64,000 nucleotides of DNA from a candidate division KSB3 bacterium (GTDB lineage: Bacteria > Moduliflexota > Moduliflexia > Moduliflexales > Moduliflexaceae), in NCBI GenBank assembly GCA_002748425.1, contig PDSJ01000026.1:1-64000 (forward strand). Direction: 5' to 3'. The number at the start of each line of letters is the position of its first letter. Position 1 is the stretch's first letter. The translations under genes were made by a program, and so were the position numbers. The notes below the pieces were generated by a model, which saw only the letters and a program-made list of their open reading frames with translations, searched no databases and had not been told where the DNA came from. Shown one piece after another: positions 44,335-53,902 of this stretch.

Positions 44335-47316
44335 TCATTCCCCCACCTCAGTCGGAAACCATTCAGGATAGAGCAGCACGGCTTTTTCCCAGATCCCGCG
44401 AGCCACCTCGACCGCTTCGCCAGAAATAATCCTGCCGCGTTCAATCATGACCGCAAGCCCCATCTGCGGATTCTCGACCGGTGCAAAACTGATGAACCAC
44501 ACCACATTCTGCTTGCGCCGATTACGATCTTCGACCTCGGCCGTGCCGGTCTTGCCAGCCACATGATCTTTCAAAGAGTAATATTTTGCCGTGCTGCGAG
44601 TCAGCCGAACAGCACTGCCCTTTTGTACGACATGCTGCATCATCGGAAACAATTCGCCCATGACATTCGGAGCGAAACTCCGCACTTTTTTCGGATACGG
44701 CAGCATTTTTTGGTCGCCGTTGCGTGGGCTCTCAATGCCTGCCACGATATGCGGATAGGGGCGCAGACCGTGATTGCCGACCGTCATGGCTACAGTTGCC
44801 ATTTGCAGCGGAGTCGTCAGGATTTCCCATTGCCCGATCCCCATGCGTCCGAGCTGGGGGAGCTTTAACCTGTCTTTTGGGGTGGGAACCCGGCTTTTCA
44901 GACTGGCGAGCGGGTCGTGGACGTCACGCTTAATGCCTGACACCAGAACCGGATCGTCTTTGAACATCGCATAAGGCAGGAAATCGAATTGCTGGTTGAA
45001 ACCATAGCGCTCGGCATACTGTTGAATCATCCGCCACCCTGCGCTGAGAGCTAAAAACGCGAAGCTATTGTTGCAGGATTTTGTCAAAGCCGTATCCAGT
45101 GTCAAGCGCCCATGTGCAGAACCGCCAAAATCGGGGATTGCGTACTTGCCGAAACTCAGTCCTCTGAACGATCCCAGCACACCGTTGCACGAAAAAACCC
45201 CCTGCCCGTTCTTGATAAAATAGTGTCCATCGCCGATCGGCCAAAGAAATTGTTCTTTATTGTCCAGGGCGATGGTGGACATTATCACTTTCATCGTCGA
45301 GCCAGGCGGAAAACTTTTGTGGGTCGCCCGGTTGATGTAGCGGCTGTTCCAATGGTCATCTTCTGACTCATCCAACGCAGCCATGATACTACGCACGTCA
45401 TTTGGATTATAACTCGGAATGCTGGCAGAGGCCATGATATCGCCGTCACGACTCAGGACAATCGCCGCCCCCTTAAAGCGGTCAGTCCTAAAACGGGCGT
45501 TCAGGGCGTTCAGCTTTTTGAGCAGTTCCGCATAAACGACTTTTTGCAGATCGTCATCAATCGTCAAAATCAGGTTGTTCCCGGCTACCCGCTCTTTCGT
45601 GCGCTCGATTGACCACCAGGGTCGTTTTTTCTCCCAGCCCAGCAGCACGGTATCAAAGACCTTCTCAAGGTTCCCTTTTAATCGGCTTTTGCTGAAACTG
45701 TACCCGACAGTATGCGCCAGACGGCTTCCCAAAGGATAATGGCGGTGGCGGACACCGTGCTTATCCGTGACATTGTGCGCTAAAATGCCTTTTCCGGGAG
45801 CGCGGTAACGAAAGGTATATATTCCGCTTGTAAATTCACGGCCGTCATGCAGCTCATAAAGCTTTTCGCCGATTTTAAGGGTCGCCCGGCCCGCTCTGTA
45901 ACTCAAGCGCGCACCATCTTGAAACGTATAAGTATCAGCGACATAGAGCGTTGAATCAGGACGAATCCGCGTATTAAAAACCTGTCCGCCGTCCAGATGC
46001 GACTGAGGAAGCAGCAGCAATTCAGCGACCGGGGCAGCATCGGGATCGAGATAGGCCAGTACTCTGGCGTGAGAGTGCCGATCGCGATCGTATATTTTTC
46101 CTCTCACTGCAGCGACTTCTTCAGCGATGATATGCGGATTTGTGAGATGGGCAGCATATTGATAGATATTTTTAATCTGATTCTTGTCAAGATCCAGGAC
46201 AAAATTCTCGATTCGATCAGGATAAAATCGATATGAATCCTCAGCCCCGCTGTTAAAAGGACGCCGCCAACGCAGTTCTGCTCCGGCCTGCTCGTAAAAA
46301 CGGAAGAGACGATGCAGAAGAAAACGTTCCTTTTCAGAAAGCTTCTGAAAAGCCGCCGGCACCAGCCTGGCTGCGCGATCGAAACCTTTGACCGCGATGC
46401 GGGGCCCGCCTTGCCACTCTCTGGGATCATCCAGATACAGCAGCCCCTGTTCGATCGCCTGACGGGCGTACTCCAAAAATTCTTCATCCACTAAATAGTC
46501 CGGAATGTAATGTTTCGGGACCATGCCCACGCCGCCGATCACTGTAGCCGCCTGCCGCGAAAGCGTGAAGCTCGGACGTCTGCCGCGAATGATCTTCAGC
46601 GCCAGGGCTTCCTGTGAAGCGATCGGATTGAGTTCAAAGATACTTCCGGCAGCCTTCAAGCGCTGACCGGCACGCAACACGACCTCTCCCGTCACATGCG
46701 TCCATGCCGGATCGCCCTTGTGCAGAGCCTCTCCGTCTGCCGGGACAGACAGACCTTTGCTCCCGGCATTCCTTATCCGATAGCGCGGCCCTGGTTCCCG
46801 GATCATCGTGAAATGCACGGGATCGAGCCTTTTGTCCTTCACAATAATGGTATTGCGTTGCCAGGCATTCAGCTCTTCAAGCTGGAATGATCGTCCCACC
46901 GAAAGCCCCTGCTCTAAATCGCGGTCAGTGGCATAATAACCGATCGTCCGTAGATTCGGAGTCCAACCGTCCAATTGTCGCACTTGAAAAATCGTATGCC
47001 CGATGACCAGTTGATCGTTTTCATGAATTTCGGTCGTCTGAGTGATCGGAGCAAAATTCAGCAGTAGCCTATCTGTCAGAGGACGGCAATAAAAACGCGC
47101 ATCTTTATAGAAAATTTCGGCAGTGATGCCGGAACAGCAGGAATCGTAATTGATAAAAAAACGGCGGTCGCTCCGATCATGAATTCGTAAGATCCACAGT
47201 CCTAAAGCAGAGATCGGGATCAGCAGCAAGACGGCTAACCAGATCAGATTGTTCGTCATCCGGTCGAACTTACATTTCTGAATACACCAATGCTCGATAC
47301 GAAGAAGTTGTTTCAT
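44335..47316 (-). CDS. Penicillin-binding transpeptidase with FHA-like N-terminal segments
   Basis: This 993-residue protein has an N-terminal membrane anchor (NNLIWLAVLLLIPISALGLW). Then come two beta-rich stretches (about residues 40-115 and 130-235) that look like FHA modules or relatives. The C-terminal transpeptidase has SxxK in SFPPGSTMK (Ser near 673), SxN in TKSCNNSF and KTG in AGKTGTAEV (near 920), so it should cross-link peptidoglycan like class B enzymes. It is much longer than PBP2 or PBP3. The start is uncertain between 47316 and 47259. It is followed by the NAGPA-like gene. Confidence 0.88.
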   Translation of the reverse strand: MKQLLRIEHWCIQKCKFDRMTNNLIWLAVLLLIPISALGLWILRIHDRSDRRFFINYDSCCSGITAEIFYKDARFYCRPLTDRLLLNFAPITQTTEIHENDQLVIGHTIFQVRQLDGWTPNLRTIGYYATDRDLEQGLSVGRSFQLEELNAWQRNTIIVKDKRLDPVHFTMIREPGPRYRIRNAGSKGLSVPADGEALHKGDPAWTHVTGEVVLRAGQRLKAAGSIFELNPIASQEALALKIIRGRRPSFTLSRQAATVIGGVGMVPKHYIPDYLVDEEFLEYARQAIEQGLLYLDDPREWQGGPRIAVKGFDRAARLVPAAFQKLSEKERFLLHRLFRFYEQAGAELRWRRPFNSGAEDSYRFYPDRIENFVLDLDKNQIKNIYQYAAHLTNPHIIAEEVAAVRGKIYDRDRHSHARVLAYLDPDAAPVAELLLLPQSHLDGGQVFNTRIRPDSTLYVADTYTFQDGARLSYRAGRATLKIGEKLYELHDGREFTSGIYTFRYRAPGKGILAHNVTDKHGVRHRHYPLGSRLAHTVGYSFSKSRLKGNLEKVFDTVLLGWEKKRPWWSIERTKERVAGNNLILTIDDDLQKVVYAELLKKLNALNARFRTDRFKGAAIVLSRDGDIMASASIPSYNPNDVRSIMAALDESEDDHWNSRYINRATHKSFPPGSTMKVIMSTIALDNKEQFLWPIGDGHYFIKNGQGVFSCNGVLGSFRGLSFGKYAIPDFGGSAHGRLTLDTALTKSCNNSFAFLALSAGWRMIQQYAERYGFNQQFDFLPYAMFKDDPVLVSGIKRDVHDPLASLKSRVPTPKDRLKLPQLGRMGIGQWEILTTPLQMATVAMTVGNHGLRPYPHIVAGIESPRNGDQKMLPYPKKVRSFAPNVMGELFPMMQHVVQKGSAVRLTRSTAKYYSLKDHVAGKTGTAEVEDRNRRKQNVVWFISFAPVENPQMGLAVMIERGRIISGEAVEVARGIWEKAVLLYPEWFPTEVGE

Positions 47317-47511
47317 ACGCTATATGCTGGGCGATTCTCACAGGTACAGACCCAAGAGACACGGAAGCAGCTTAAAGAATGTTCAACACAAAAAGTCAGT
47401 TTTGTCAATATATTCCTGTCGGGAAATTCCCAAAAATCCCCGAGATCTGCTGCAAGACGAGCGTCAGAAGCTGTGAGGAGTGCAGAATCCAGCTTGCGCT
47501 CCTCAGTCGAT

Positions 47512-48699
47512 TCAGACGAGCTCAGCCAGCACAGCATCCAAAATCGCGGCAGCCTCTTCGATATCCTCTGTCTGTACGATCAAAGGCGGCACAAAACGCA
47601 ACACGTTGTCTCCAGCAACCGCTGTCAACAATCCCCGCTTGCGGGCGGCAGTGCAAAGATCACCAGAAGAAAGCGAGTCTGCAAAGCGGATTCCCGCCAT
47701 CAGACCGATACCGCGCAGTTCCATAATCACGCTCGGATACTTCTGCTGCAGAGCGCTGAATTGCTCCCGAAGCACCTGCCCCATTTCTTCAACATGGGCC
47801 AACAACCCTTCTTCCAGCAGAATTTTTGCAAAGGTCAAGGCAACACCTGTGACAAATTCTCCGCCGCCGAACGTGGACGCATGATTGCCGACGTCAAAGG
47901 CGGCGGCAATCTCTCTCCGGGCCAGCATCATGCCGATGGGAAAGCCCGCGCCAAGGGACTTGGCGGCTGTGACAAGGTCTGGACTTACCCCGTAATGCTG
48001 ATAGGCAAAGAGCTTTCCCGTGCGTCCCATCCCGGCCTGAACCTCATCGACGATCAACAGCAGATCATGTTCTTTGCAAAGCGCTTCAACGCCTGCCAGA
48101 TATTCCTGATTTGCAGCGCGAATACCGCCTTCTCCCTGAACTGCCTCCAGCATAATCGCTGCGGTCTTTTCCCTGACAGCCGTGCAGATGGCATCAAGGT
48201 CGTTGTACGGGACATAGCTGAACCCTTGCAGCATTGGATCAAAGCCTTGCTGATATTTTGACTGTCCGGTGGCGGCAAGCGCCCCCAGAGTCCGGCCGTG
48301 AAAGGATTGCAAGGCTGTGATGATTTCGTAACGCCCCTGTCCCCATTTGCGCGCCAATTTAATTGCCGCCTCATTTGCCTCGGCTCCACTGTTGCAATAA
48401 AACGCGCAGTCCAGCTCGCAATGGTCAGTCAGCAACTGGGCCAGCGCCACTTGATTGCGGGTGTAAAAAAGATTCGAGGTATGAATCAGCCCTGCGCTCT
48501 GCCTCTGAATCGTCTCACGAATCGCCGGATGATTGTAACCCAGCGCGTTTACAGCAATGCCGGACAGAAAATCCAGATATGTCTTCCCCTCAGCGTCCCA
48601 GAGCCGTACGCCTTCTCCTTTGGTCAACAGAATCGGAAACCGCGCATAGGTGTGAATAATGCAGCGCTGTTCCTGCTCGATCGTTTCCTGTGTTGTCAT
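47512..48699 (-). CDS. argD: Acetylornithine aminotransferase ArgD
   Basis: This PLP-dependent transaminase of 395 residues converts N-acetylglutamate semialdehyde to N-acetylornithine, using glutamate as amino donor. The class III pattern is clear, with LLIVDEVQAGMGRTGKLFAY and the PLP lysine in VTAAKSLGAGFPIGMM. GAGGAATCATT precedes the start. It is the last gene of an arginine operon (argC-argJ-argB-argD) and lies 91 bases after argB. Confidence 0.94.
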   Translation of the reverse strand: MTTQETIEQEQRCIIHTYARFPILLTKGEGVRLWDAEGKTYLDFLSGIAVNALGYNHPAIRETIQRQSAGLIHTSNLFYTRNQVALAQLLTDHCELDCAFYCNSGAEANEAAIKLARKWGQGRYEIITALQSFHGRTLGALAATGQSKYQQGFDPMLQGFSYVPYNDLDAICTAVREKTAAIMLEAVQGEGGIRAANQEYLAGVEALCKEHDLLLIVDEVQAGMGRTGKLFAYQHYGVSPDLVTAAKSLGAGFPIGMMLARREIAAAFDVGNHASTFGGGEFVTGVALTFAKILLEEGLLAHVEEMGQVLREQFSALQQKYPSVIMELRGIGLMAGIRFADSLSSGDLCTAARKRGLLTAVAGDNVLRFVPPLIVQTEDIEEAAAILDAVLAELV

Positions 48700-48789
48700 A
48701 ATGATTCCTCACAGTCTGCAAACAGGACACGCTTCCGCGCAGAGCAACGCGCCGGGAGCGTATCCTGCTCAGACTCCATTCTCTTCTGC

Positions 48790-49653
48790 TTACGCGTCTT
48801 GTTCCTCTAAAAGAAATTGAGTGCCGATTCCAGAGTCAGTATAAATCTCCACCAGCATTGAATGCTCAACGCGCCCATCCAGCATGTGCACCTTTTTTAC
48901 TCCCCGATGCAACGTATCAAAGGCGGAATTCAGCTTTGGAATCATACCGCCGCGAATCTCACCGCCGGCAATCATCGCATTACCGGTTTCTTCGGTCACG
49001 CTGGCGATGCGCTCGCCTCTCAGCAATACTCCCGGAACATCGCTGAGATAGATGAGTTTTTCCGCTGCCAGTGCCGCTGCAATACTGCCGGCAGCGGAAT
49101 CGGCATTGATGTTGTAGGAATTCCCTTCGTCATCATATCCAATCGGCGCAATCACGGGGATAAAGCCGTCATCGAGCATATCTCTCAGTATCTCACTGTT
49201 CACCTCGACAATCTCACCAACCCAGCCGATGTCTTCGCCGCTGTCCGGGAAATATTTACGGCATTTCAAAAGGTTGCCATCCTGACCACTGATGCCGACA
49301 GCGCTGACGTCCTGGCGGTTCAGAGTGCAGACGATCTCTTTATTGACCTTCCCGGCCAGTACCATTTTGACAAGCTCCAGCATGGCCTCGTTTGTGACCC
49401 GCTTGCCTTGTACAAATTCAGTTTGAATATTCAGCTTCTCCGCCATATCGGAAATATCCCTGCCGCCGCCATGCACAATAACCACCTGCATACCGAGATG
49501 CTGTAACAATGAGACATCCTGAGCGAAACTCTCTTTCAAGGCCGCATCGATCATCGCCGCCCCCCCGTATTTAATCACGACGATCTTCCCGGAGAATTTC
49601 CGGATATACGGTAATGCCTCGATCAGGGCCTCTGTTAAAACGCGATTTCTCAT
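48790..49653 (-). CDS. argB: Acetylglutamate kinase ArgB
   Basis: This 287-residue kinase phosphorylates N-acetylglutamate, the second step of arginine synthesis. The amino-acid-kinase fold is shown by KIVVIKYGGAAM, VIVHGGGRDIS and NINADSAAGSIAAALAAEKL. The ATG overlaps the argJ stop by four bases. A hexameric, arginine-inhibited form normally carries an extra N-terminal helix; the short N-terminal extension (MRNRVLTEALIEALPYIRKF) is compatible with that. Confidence 0.95.
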   Translation of the reverse strand: MRNRVLTEALIEALPYIRKFSGKIVVIKYGGAAMIDAALKESFAQDVSLLQHLGMQVVIVHGGGRDISDMAEKLNIQTEFVQGKRVTNEAMLELVKMVLAGKVNKEIVCTLNRQDVSAVGISGQDGNLLKCRKYFPDSGEDIGWVGEIVEVNSEILRDMLDDGFIPVIAPIGYDDEGNSYNINADSAAGSIAAALAAEKLIYLSDVPGVLLRGERIASVTEETGNAMIAGGEIRGGMIPKLNSAFDTLHRGVKKVHMLDGRVEHSMLVEIYTDSGIGTQFLLEEQDA

Positions 49654-50852
49654 GTCGTATACTCCGCATTGATAGTAATATATTCTTGACTTAAATCAGA
49701 TGTCCACAGCGTACAATCGTGTCTGCCGATCCCAAGATCCACGGCAATTTCGACAGTATCACACGCCAGGGCCTTGCGTGCCTCCCCGCGTGAGGCGAGG
49801 GCTTCAAAACCTGGCCCCAGAATCGGCACGTCATTCAGACGCAATTGAATCTGTTCAGGGTCCAGCGCAATGCCAGCATAGCCCAATGCACACACGATCC
49901 GCCCCCAATTAGGGTCTTCACCGTGCACGGCAGTTTTGACAAGACAGGAATCGGCGATCGCTCTGGCCCCGACCAGGGCGTCTTCTTCGGAGGCAGCGTT
50001 CGCCAGCCGGATTTCAATCAGTTTTGTGCTGCCTTCCCCGTCTCTGACCAGCATTTTTACCAGCTCAATGCAGACCGAAGACAATGCATCACAAAAGCTT
50101 GTAAAGGCAGCCGTGCCCTCAGGAATCTCTGCGCCGCGGGCCTGACCGTTCGCCAGGAGCAGCACCGTGTCATTCGTACTCGTATCGTTGTCAACGCTCA
50201 TCCGGTTGAAAGAACAGTTTACGGCCTGCCGTAACGCGCGATCCAGCGCAGCCGGATCCAGCGCGGCATCAGTGCTCAAAAAAGCCAGCATCGTCGCCAT
50301 GTTGGGCTTGATCATCCCGGCGCCTTTGGCCATTGCGCCGATACGATAGGCCCCGCGTCCGCTCCCGACTTGCACAGCATACTCTTTCGGCACAGTGTCA
50401 GTCGTCATAATCGCCAGCTCTGCCTCCAGATGATGCTCTGGCGACAAGCGTGCTGCTGCGCTGCCCAGGCCGTTCAGAATCTTCCCGGTCGGCAGACGGC
50501 TGCCGATGACCCCGGTCGAGCACACAAGCACCTGTTCCGGTGGAAACGACAAGAGCTCTGCTGCTCCGGCTGCGACAGCCCGGCAGTCTTTCATCCCCTG
50601 TTCACCTGTGCAGGCATTGGCAACGCCGCTGTTCACGACGATCGCCGAGATTTTCGATGAGCGCTGGAGCTGCTCTCGATCAAAGACTACCGGAGCTGCT
50701 GCGACCGCATTTGTTGTAAACATTGCTGCTGCTGAAGCAGGACTGTCGGAGACAATCAACGCCAGATCTTTTTTGTCTGGCGTGATGCCGCAGGCAATCC
50801 CGGCAGCCCGAAAGCCGGTCGGCGCTGTAATTCCTCCTTCGATCCGCTGCAT
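49650..50852 (-). CDS. argJ: Ornithine acetyltransferase ArgJ
   Basis: This 400-residue enzyme recycles the acetyl group from acetylornithine to glutamate, and if bifunctional also makes acetylglutamate from acetyl-CoA. The self-cleavage site before Thr is in KPNMATMLAF. The N-terminal GVTAPxGF-type opening is here GGITAPTGFRAAG, and the end shows the usual NAEYTT. AGGAGGGATTGTAA precedes the ATG. It starts directly after argC. No argA is seen, so bifunctionality is possible. Confidence 0.94.
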   Translation of the reverse strand: MQRIEGGITAPTGFRAAGIACGITPDKKDLALIVSDSPASAAAMFTTNAVAAAPVVFDREQLQRSSKISAIVVNSGVANACTGEQGMKDCRAVAAGAAELLSFPPEQVLVCSTGVIGSRLPTGKILNGLGSAAARLSPEHHLEAELAIMTTDTVPKEYAVQVGSGRGAYRIGAMAKGAGMIKPNMATMLAFLSTDAALDPAALDRALRQAVNCSFNRMSVDNDTSTNDTVLLLANGQARGAEIPEGTAAFTSFCDALSSVCIELVKMLVRDGEGSTKLIEIRLANAASEEDALVGARAIADSCLVKTAVHGEDPNWGRIVCALGYAGIALDPEQIQLRLNDVPILGPGFEALASRGEARKALACDTVEIAVDLGIGRHDCTLWTSDLSQEYITINAEYTT

Positions 50853-51869
50853 TTACAATCCCTCCTGTTCCGGGAAACCCGCCATGATGTTCATATTTTG
50901 AACGGCCTGACCGGCCGCCCCCTTCAGCAAATTATCGATCGCCGCCGTAATGGTCACAAATCGTTGTGTCATATCCACGGCCACATGAATGTCGCAAGAG
51001 TTTGTGCCGCTGACCCATCTGATTTGCGGCGGCATTTCCAGCACTCTGACAAAGGGCGCATCCTGATAAAAGTCCTGGTACAAGGCCGTGATCTCGTCCT
51101 GGTCCGGCGTCCGCGTCAAGGGGAGGCTGATTGTGGTATAGATTCCGCGTGTCAGCGGGACAAGATGCGGAATAAAGACCACCTCCAGTTTCCGGCCCGC
51201 AAGACGTTCCAGAACCGCCGCAATCTCCGGCGTGTGCTGGTGCGTACCGACCTTGTACGCTTTGACGGTCTCATTACATTCTGAAAACATCAGGCTCAGA
51301 TCAGCTTTACGCCCTGCACCTGATGTGCCTGACATCGATGTAATCGCGATCGCATCGCTGTTCACGAAATCCTGCGCCACGATCGGGGCCAGAGCCAAAA
51401 TCGCACTCGTGGGGTAGCAGCCGGGATTCGCCAGCAGCCGGCATCGTTGGATCTCTTCTTTGTACAATTCGGGCAGACCATACACAGCACGCGGAAGATA
51501 GTCTGGCGCGCAATGCGGCAGACCATACCAGTGCTCGTACACTGCTGGCGAAGCGCATCTGAAATCGCCGCTGAAATCGATCGTCCGAACACCGGCGTCG
51601 ACCAACTCCGGAACCCGTTTCATCGCCTCGCCATGAGGCAGAGCAAGGAAGACAAAATCCATGCTTTTCAAGATCTCAAGGTCATAGGCTTCGATTGTCA
51701 GATCCGTTTTGGTCCGAAAAAACGGATTTAGCGCATCCAGTCGCTTCCCAACCGTTGACGCGCCAATCAGATGCGTCAGGTCAACTCCCGGATGTTTCAA
51801 TAAAATTTTAAGCAGTTCTCCTCCGCTGTAACCGGAGGCGCCGATAACGGCAGCATTCACCCTGGTCAT
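50853..51869 (-). CDS. argC: N-acetyl-gamma-glutamyl-phosphate reductase ArgC
   Basis: This 338-residue NADPH-dependent reductase carries out the third step of arginine synthesis. The nucleotide-binding motif is AAVIGASGYSGGELL and the active-site cysteine is in LANPGCYPTSAIL. A GTG precedes the ATG; AAGGAG is only four bases from the GTG but seven from the ATG, so I choose 51869. It is the first gene of the arg operon. Confidence 0.95.
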   Translation of the reverse strand: MTRVNAAVIGASGYSGGELLKILLKHPGVDLTHLIGASTVGKRLDALNPFFRTKTDLTIEAYDLEILKSMDFVFLALPHGEAMKRVPELVDAGVRTIDFSGDFRCASPAVYEHWYGLPHCAPDYLPRAVYGLPELYKEEIQRCRLLANPGCYPTSAILALAPIVAQDFVNSDAIAITSMSGTSGAGRKADLSLMFSECNETVKAYKVGTHQHTPEIAAVLERLAGRKLEVVFIPHLVPLTRGIYTTISLPLTRTPDQDEITALYQDFYQDAPFVRVLEMPPQIRWVSGTNSCDIHVAVDMTQRFVTITAAIDNLLKGAAGQAVQNMNIMAGFPEQEGL

Positions 51870-52853
51870 CACAGTACTCCTTTTTCAGAAAACAACATCA
51901 AACGGCAACTGCAGCGAGATCGCGGGACATGTTGTCGCTACATCTCCCGTGCTTTGCCCTCGCAGCGGCAGCAGTCAGTCGTCACAATAATGGTATCCGT
52001 CCGACACAGACGGCAGACAGTCAAGGATAAAAATGTCGATAGAAAAGTGGATTCCCGCTTTCGCAGGCATGATGGGAACCGTGCAGACAGCCCGGTATCA
52101 TCCCCGCAAAAGCGGGCGGCGTTTACGCGAGGAACGGCGGAGGCGGCTTCTATACGCTGTCGTACTGAACATAGGATGATACGTGCACTGAGGGTCTCGA
52201 AGCGCATAGTAAAAAGCCTCTATCCTGAACATGGAAACCCTGGCACGAAAAAAAATTCCACCAGTTACGTAAGTATAAAAGATTTCTGAGGTAGAACATT
52301 TCTCATGACAATTCAAAGATAATTTGTCAAGAAAGATTTTCAGAAAATGATGAAAAGGCAGCAGACACGCTTAGATGCCCAAAAGGCGCAGCAGGACTGC
52401 CTGTGTGAGCATCAACACGGAATGTTCTCATAAAAATGAGCACAGCCTCCAGACCTGGGTGCCTTGCCTGTCACGTTTGGAGGCCTTGCGCCGGCCAGCG
52501 TCCCGTAATAATTCAAAATCGTCTAAAGCGCTTTCGAACGCCTTTGAAAAAAATCTTGACAAGAAAGCACAGACACGCCCATATTATGCGCTGTGATGAA
52601 AGGCTGTAAGCCTTTTTATTACACACGATTTACAGTTAAACGACGTTAAATACAATCTACGCCATTGATTTACGGCAGGCGTCCTTGCATAAGATCGCTT
52701 CCGTCAGTTCAATTCCTAACAGAGGAGGGATGCCCGGGCATCATCGCTGCGAAAGAAGCTTTTCTGAAACATACCTGAACGCAGGACATAATTATTATCA
52801 CGCCTTCTCCATGATTCGGAGAAGACATACTTCAACGTAAGGAGAACACGATT
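51870..52853. other. About 1 kb without a recognisable gene, between arg operon and TRAP operon
   Basis: Divergent regulatory space. It includes a small CCCGC-AAAA-GCGGG stem (52103-52116) beside a related ATTCCCGCTTTCGCAGG sequence near 52051, which resembles dispersed palindromic repeats. It also holds the promoter and hairpin noted next, and a second TTGTCAAG-type sequence near 52327. The short open frames across the gap have no supporting signals. Confidence 0.5.
52556..52615 (+). promoter_or_regulatory. Possible TRAP promoter followed by a terminator-like leader hairpin
   Basis: TTGACA (52556-52561) is followed after 20 bases by TATTAT (52582-52587), a wide spacing. Just beyond lies AAAGGCT-GTA-AGCCTTT (52599-52615) followed by TTATT, like a small intrinsic terminator. 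The leader from here to dctP is about 240 bases, room for attenuation control. Evidence is weak. Confidence 0.35.
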
Positions 52854-53831
52854 ATGCGTAAATCCCTGTTGCACGTCTTTGCTCTGTGTACGATCGTTTC
52901 ATTGTTAATTCCGGCTGCGGCTTTTGCTGCGGAATATACGCTAAAGTTCGGACACCTCGCCAATGAGGAAAATGTCTGGCATAAAGCAGCCCTTAAGTTT
53001 GCCGAACTGGTGGCGGAAAAATCCGCAGGACGAATTGAAGTCAAGGTTTATCCGAACGAGCAGCTTGGTAAGGAGCTTGATCTCATCAATGGAATTCAGA
53101 TGGGAACCGTCGACATGACGATTACCGGGGAATCCATGCAGAATTGGGCTCCAAAAGCCGCTTTGATGGGAACGCCCTATGCGATCCGTGACATGGATCA
53201 TCTCAATAAAGTCGCCGGCGGTGACATCGGCAAAGAGATCGAAGCGGATGTGATCGAGAAAATCGGCCTGCGTCCCATTGGATGGTTTGGCCGGGGACCT
53301 CGTAACCTGACATCGAATCGCGCCATCAAAAGCCCTGACGATCTGCAGGGAATGATCTTACGGGTCCCGAACGTACCGATCTTTGTCGCCACCTGGGAAG
53401 CCCTTGGTGCAAAACCGACTCCAATGGCGTTTTCAGAAGTGTTCACCTCCTTGCAGCAAGGCACCATTGACGGTCAGGAAAATCCCTTTGCCCTGATCAA
53501 AAGTGCCAATTTCTATGAAGTCCAAAAATATTGTAACCTGACCGAACACGTCATCAGTTGGATTTATGTTGTCATCGGCGAGAACAAGTTCAGCTCCATG
53601 CCCGCAGACCTCCAGAAAGCGATTCTGGATGCCGGGAAAGAAATGCAGGAATACGAGCATCAGCTTTTCCGGGAAGCCGAAAAGAGTCTGGCTCAAGAAT
53701 TACAAGACCTGGGCATGACCTTTGTGCAGGTTGATAAGGACGCCTTTCAGAAAAAAGCGACCGAAGCGGTCTTGAACAATCTGGATGACGAGCAGAAAGA
53801 CCTGTATATGAGAATTCAGGATGTAAAATAA
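52854..53831 (+). CDS. dctP: TRAP transporter solute-binding protein DctP
   Basis: This 325-residue periplasmic receptor has a signal peptide (MRKSLLHVFALCTIVSLLIP, cleavage near AFAAEY). DctP-family blocks include YTLKFGHLANEENVWHKAAL and FTSLQQGTIDGQENPF. The family arginine that usually holds a carboxylate lies in the MILRVPNVPIF segment. It delivers an organic acid or similar compound to DctQ/DctM, driven by a sodium gradient. AAGGAGAACACGATT fixes the start. The substrate is not known. Confidence 0.93.
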   Translation: MRKSLLHVFALCTIVSLLIPAAAFAAEYTLKFGHLANEENVWHKAALKFAELVAEKSAGRIEVKVYPNEQLGKELDLINGIQMGTVDMTITGESMQNWAPKAALMGTPYAIRDMDHLNKVAGGDIGKEIEADVIEKIGLRPIGWFGRGPRNLTSNRAIKSPDDLQGMILRVPNVPIFVATWEALGAKPTPMAFSEVFTSLQQGTIDGQENPFALIKSANFYEVQKYCNLTEHVISWIYVVIGENKFSSMPADLQKAILDAGKEMQEYEHQLFREAEKSLAQELQDLGMTFVQVDKDAFQKKATEAVLNNLDDEQKDLYMRIQDVK

Positions 53832-53851
53832 GCTTCACGGCAAGCGGAGTT

Positions 53852-53892
53852 CCTGCCAGGCCCTGCCAGGGCCTTATCCCCGGTAGGGCAGG
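53852..53892 (+). terminator. Hairpin between dctP and dctQ
   Basis: GGCCCT (53859-53864) and AGGGCC (53868-53873) form an inner stem, and CCTGCC (53852-53857) can pair with GGCAGG (53887-53892) outside it. It follows the dctP stop by 21 bases and reaches almost to the dctQ start, without a U-tract. Confidence 0.65.
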
Positions 53893-53902
53893 CCGGTTGA
53901 AT

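Noticed and set aside
7368..51352. GCGATCGC octamers (near 7371, 8345, 10627, 49961 and 51346) as a HIP1-like repeat
   Set aside because: Five copies in 64 kb is above chance expectation but too few to claim a repeat family; all lie inside genes and may reflect codon choice.
52040..52130. CRISPR or REP element in the argC-dctP gap
   Set aside because: Only one small palindrome and one partial relative are present; no regular spacing.
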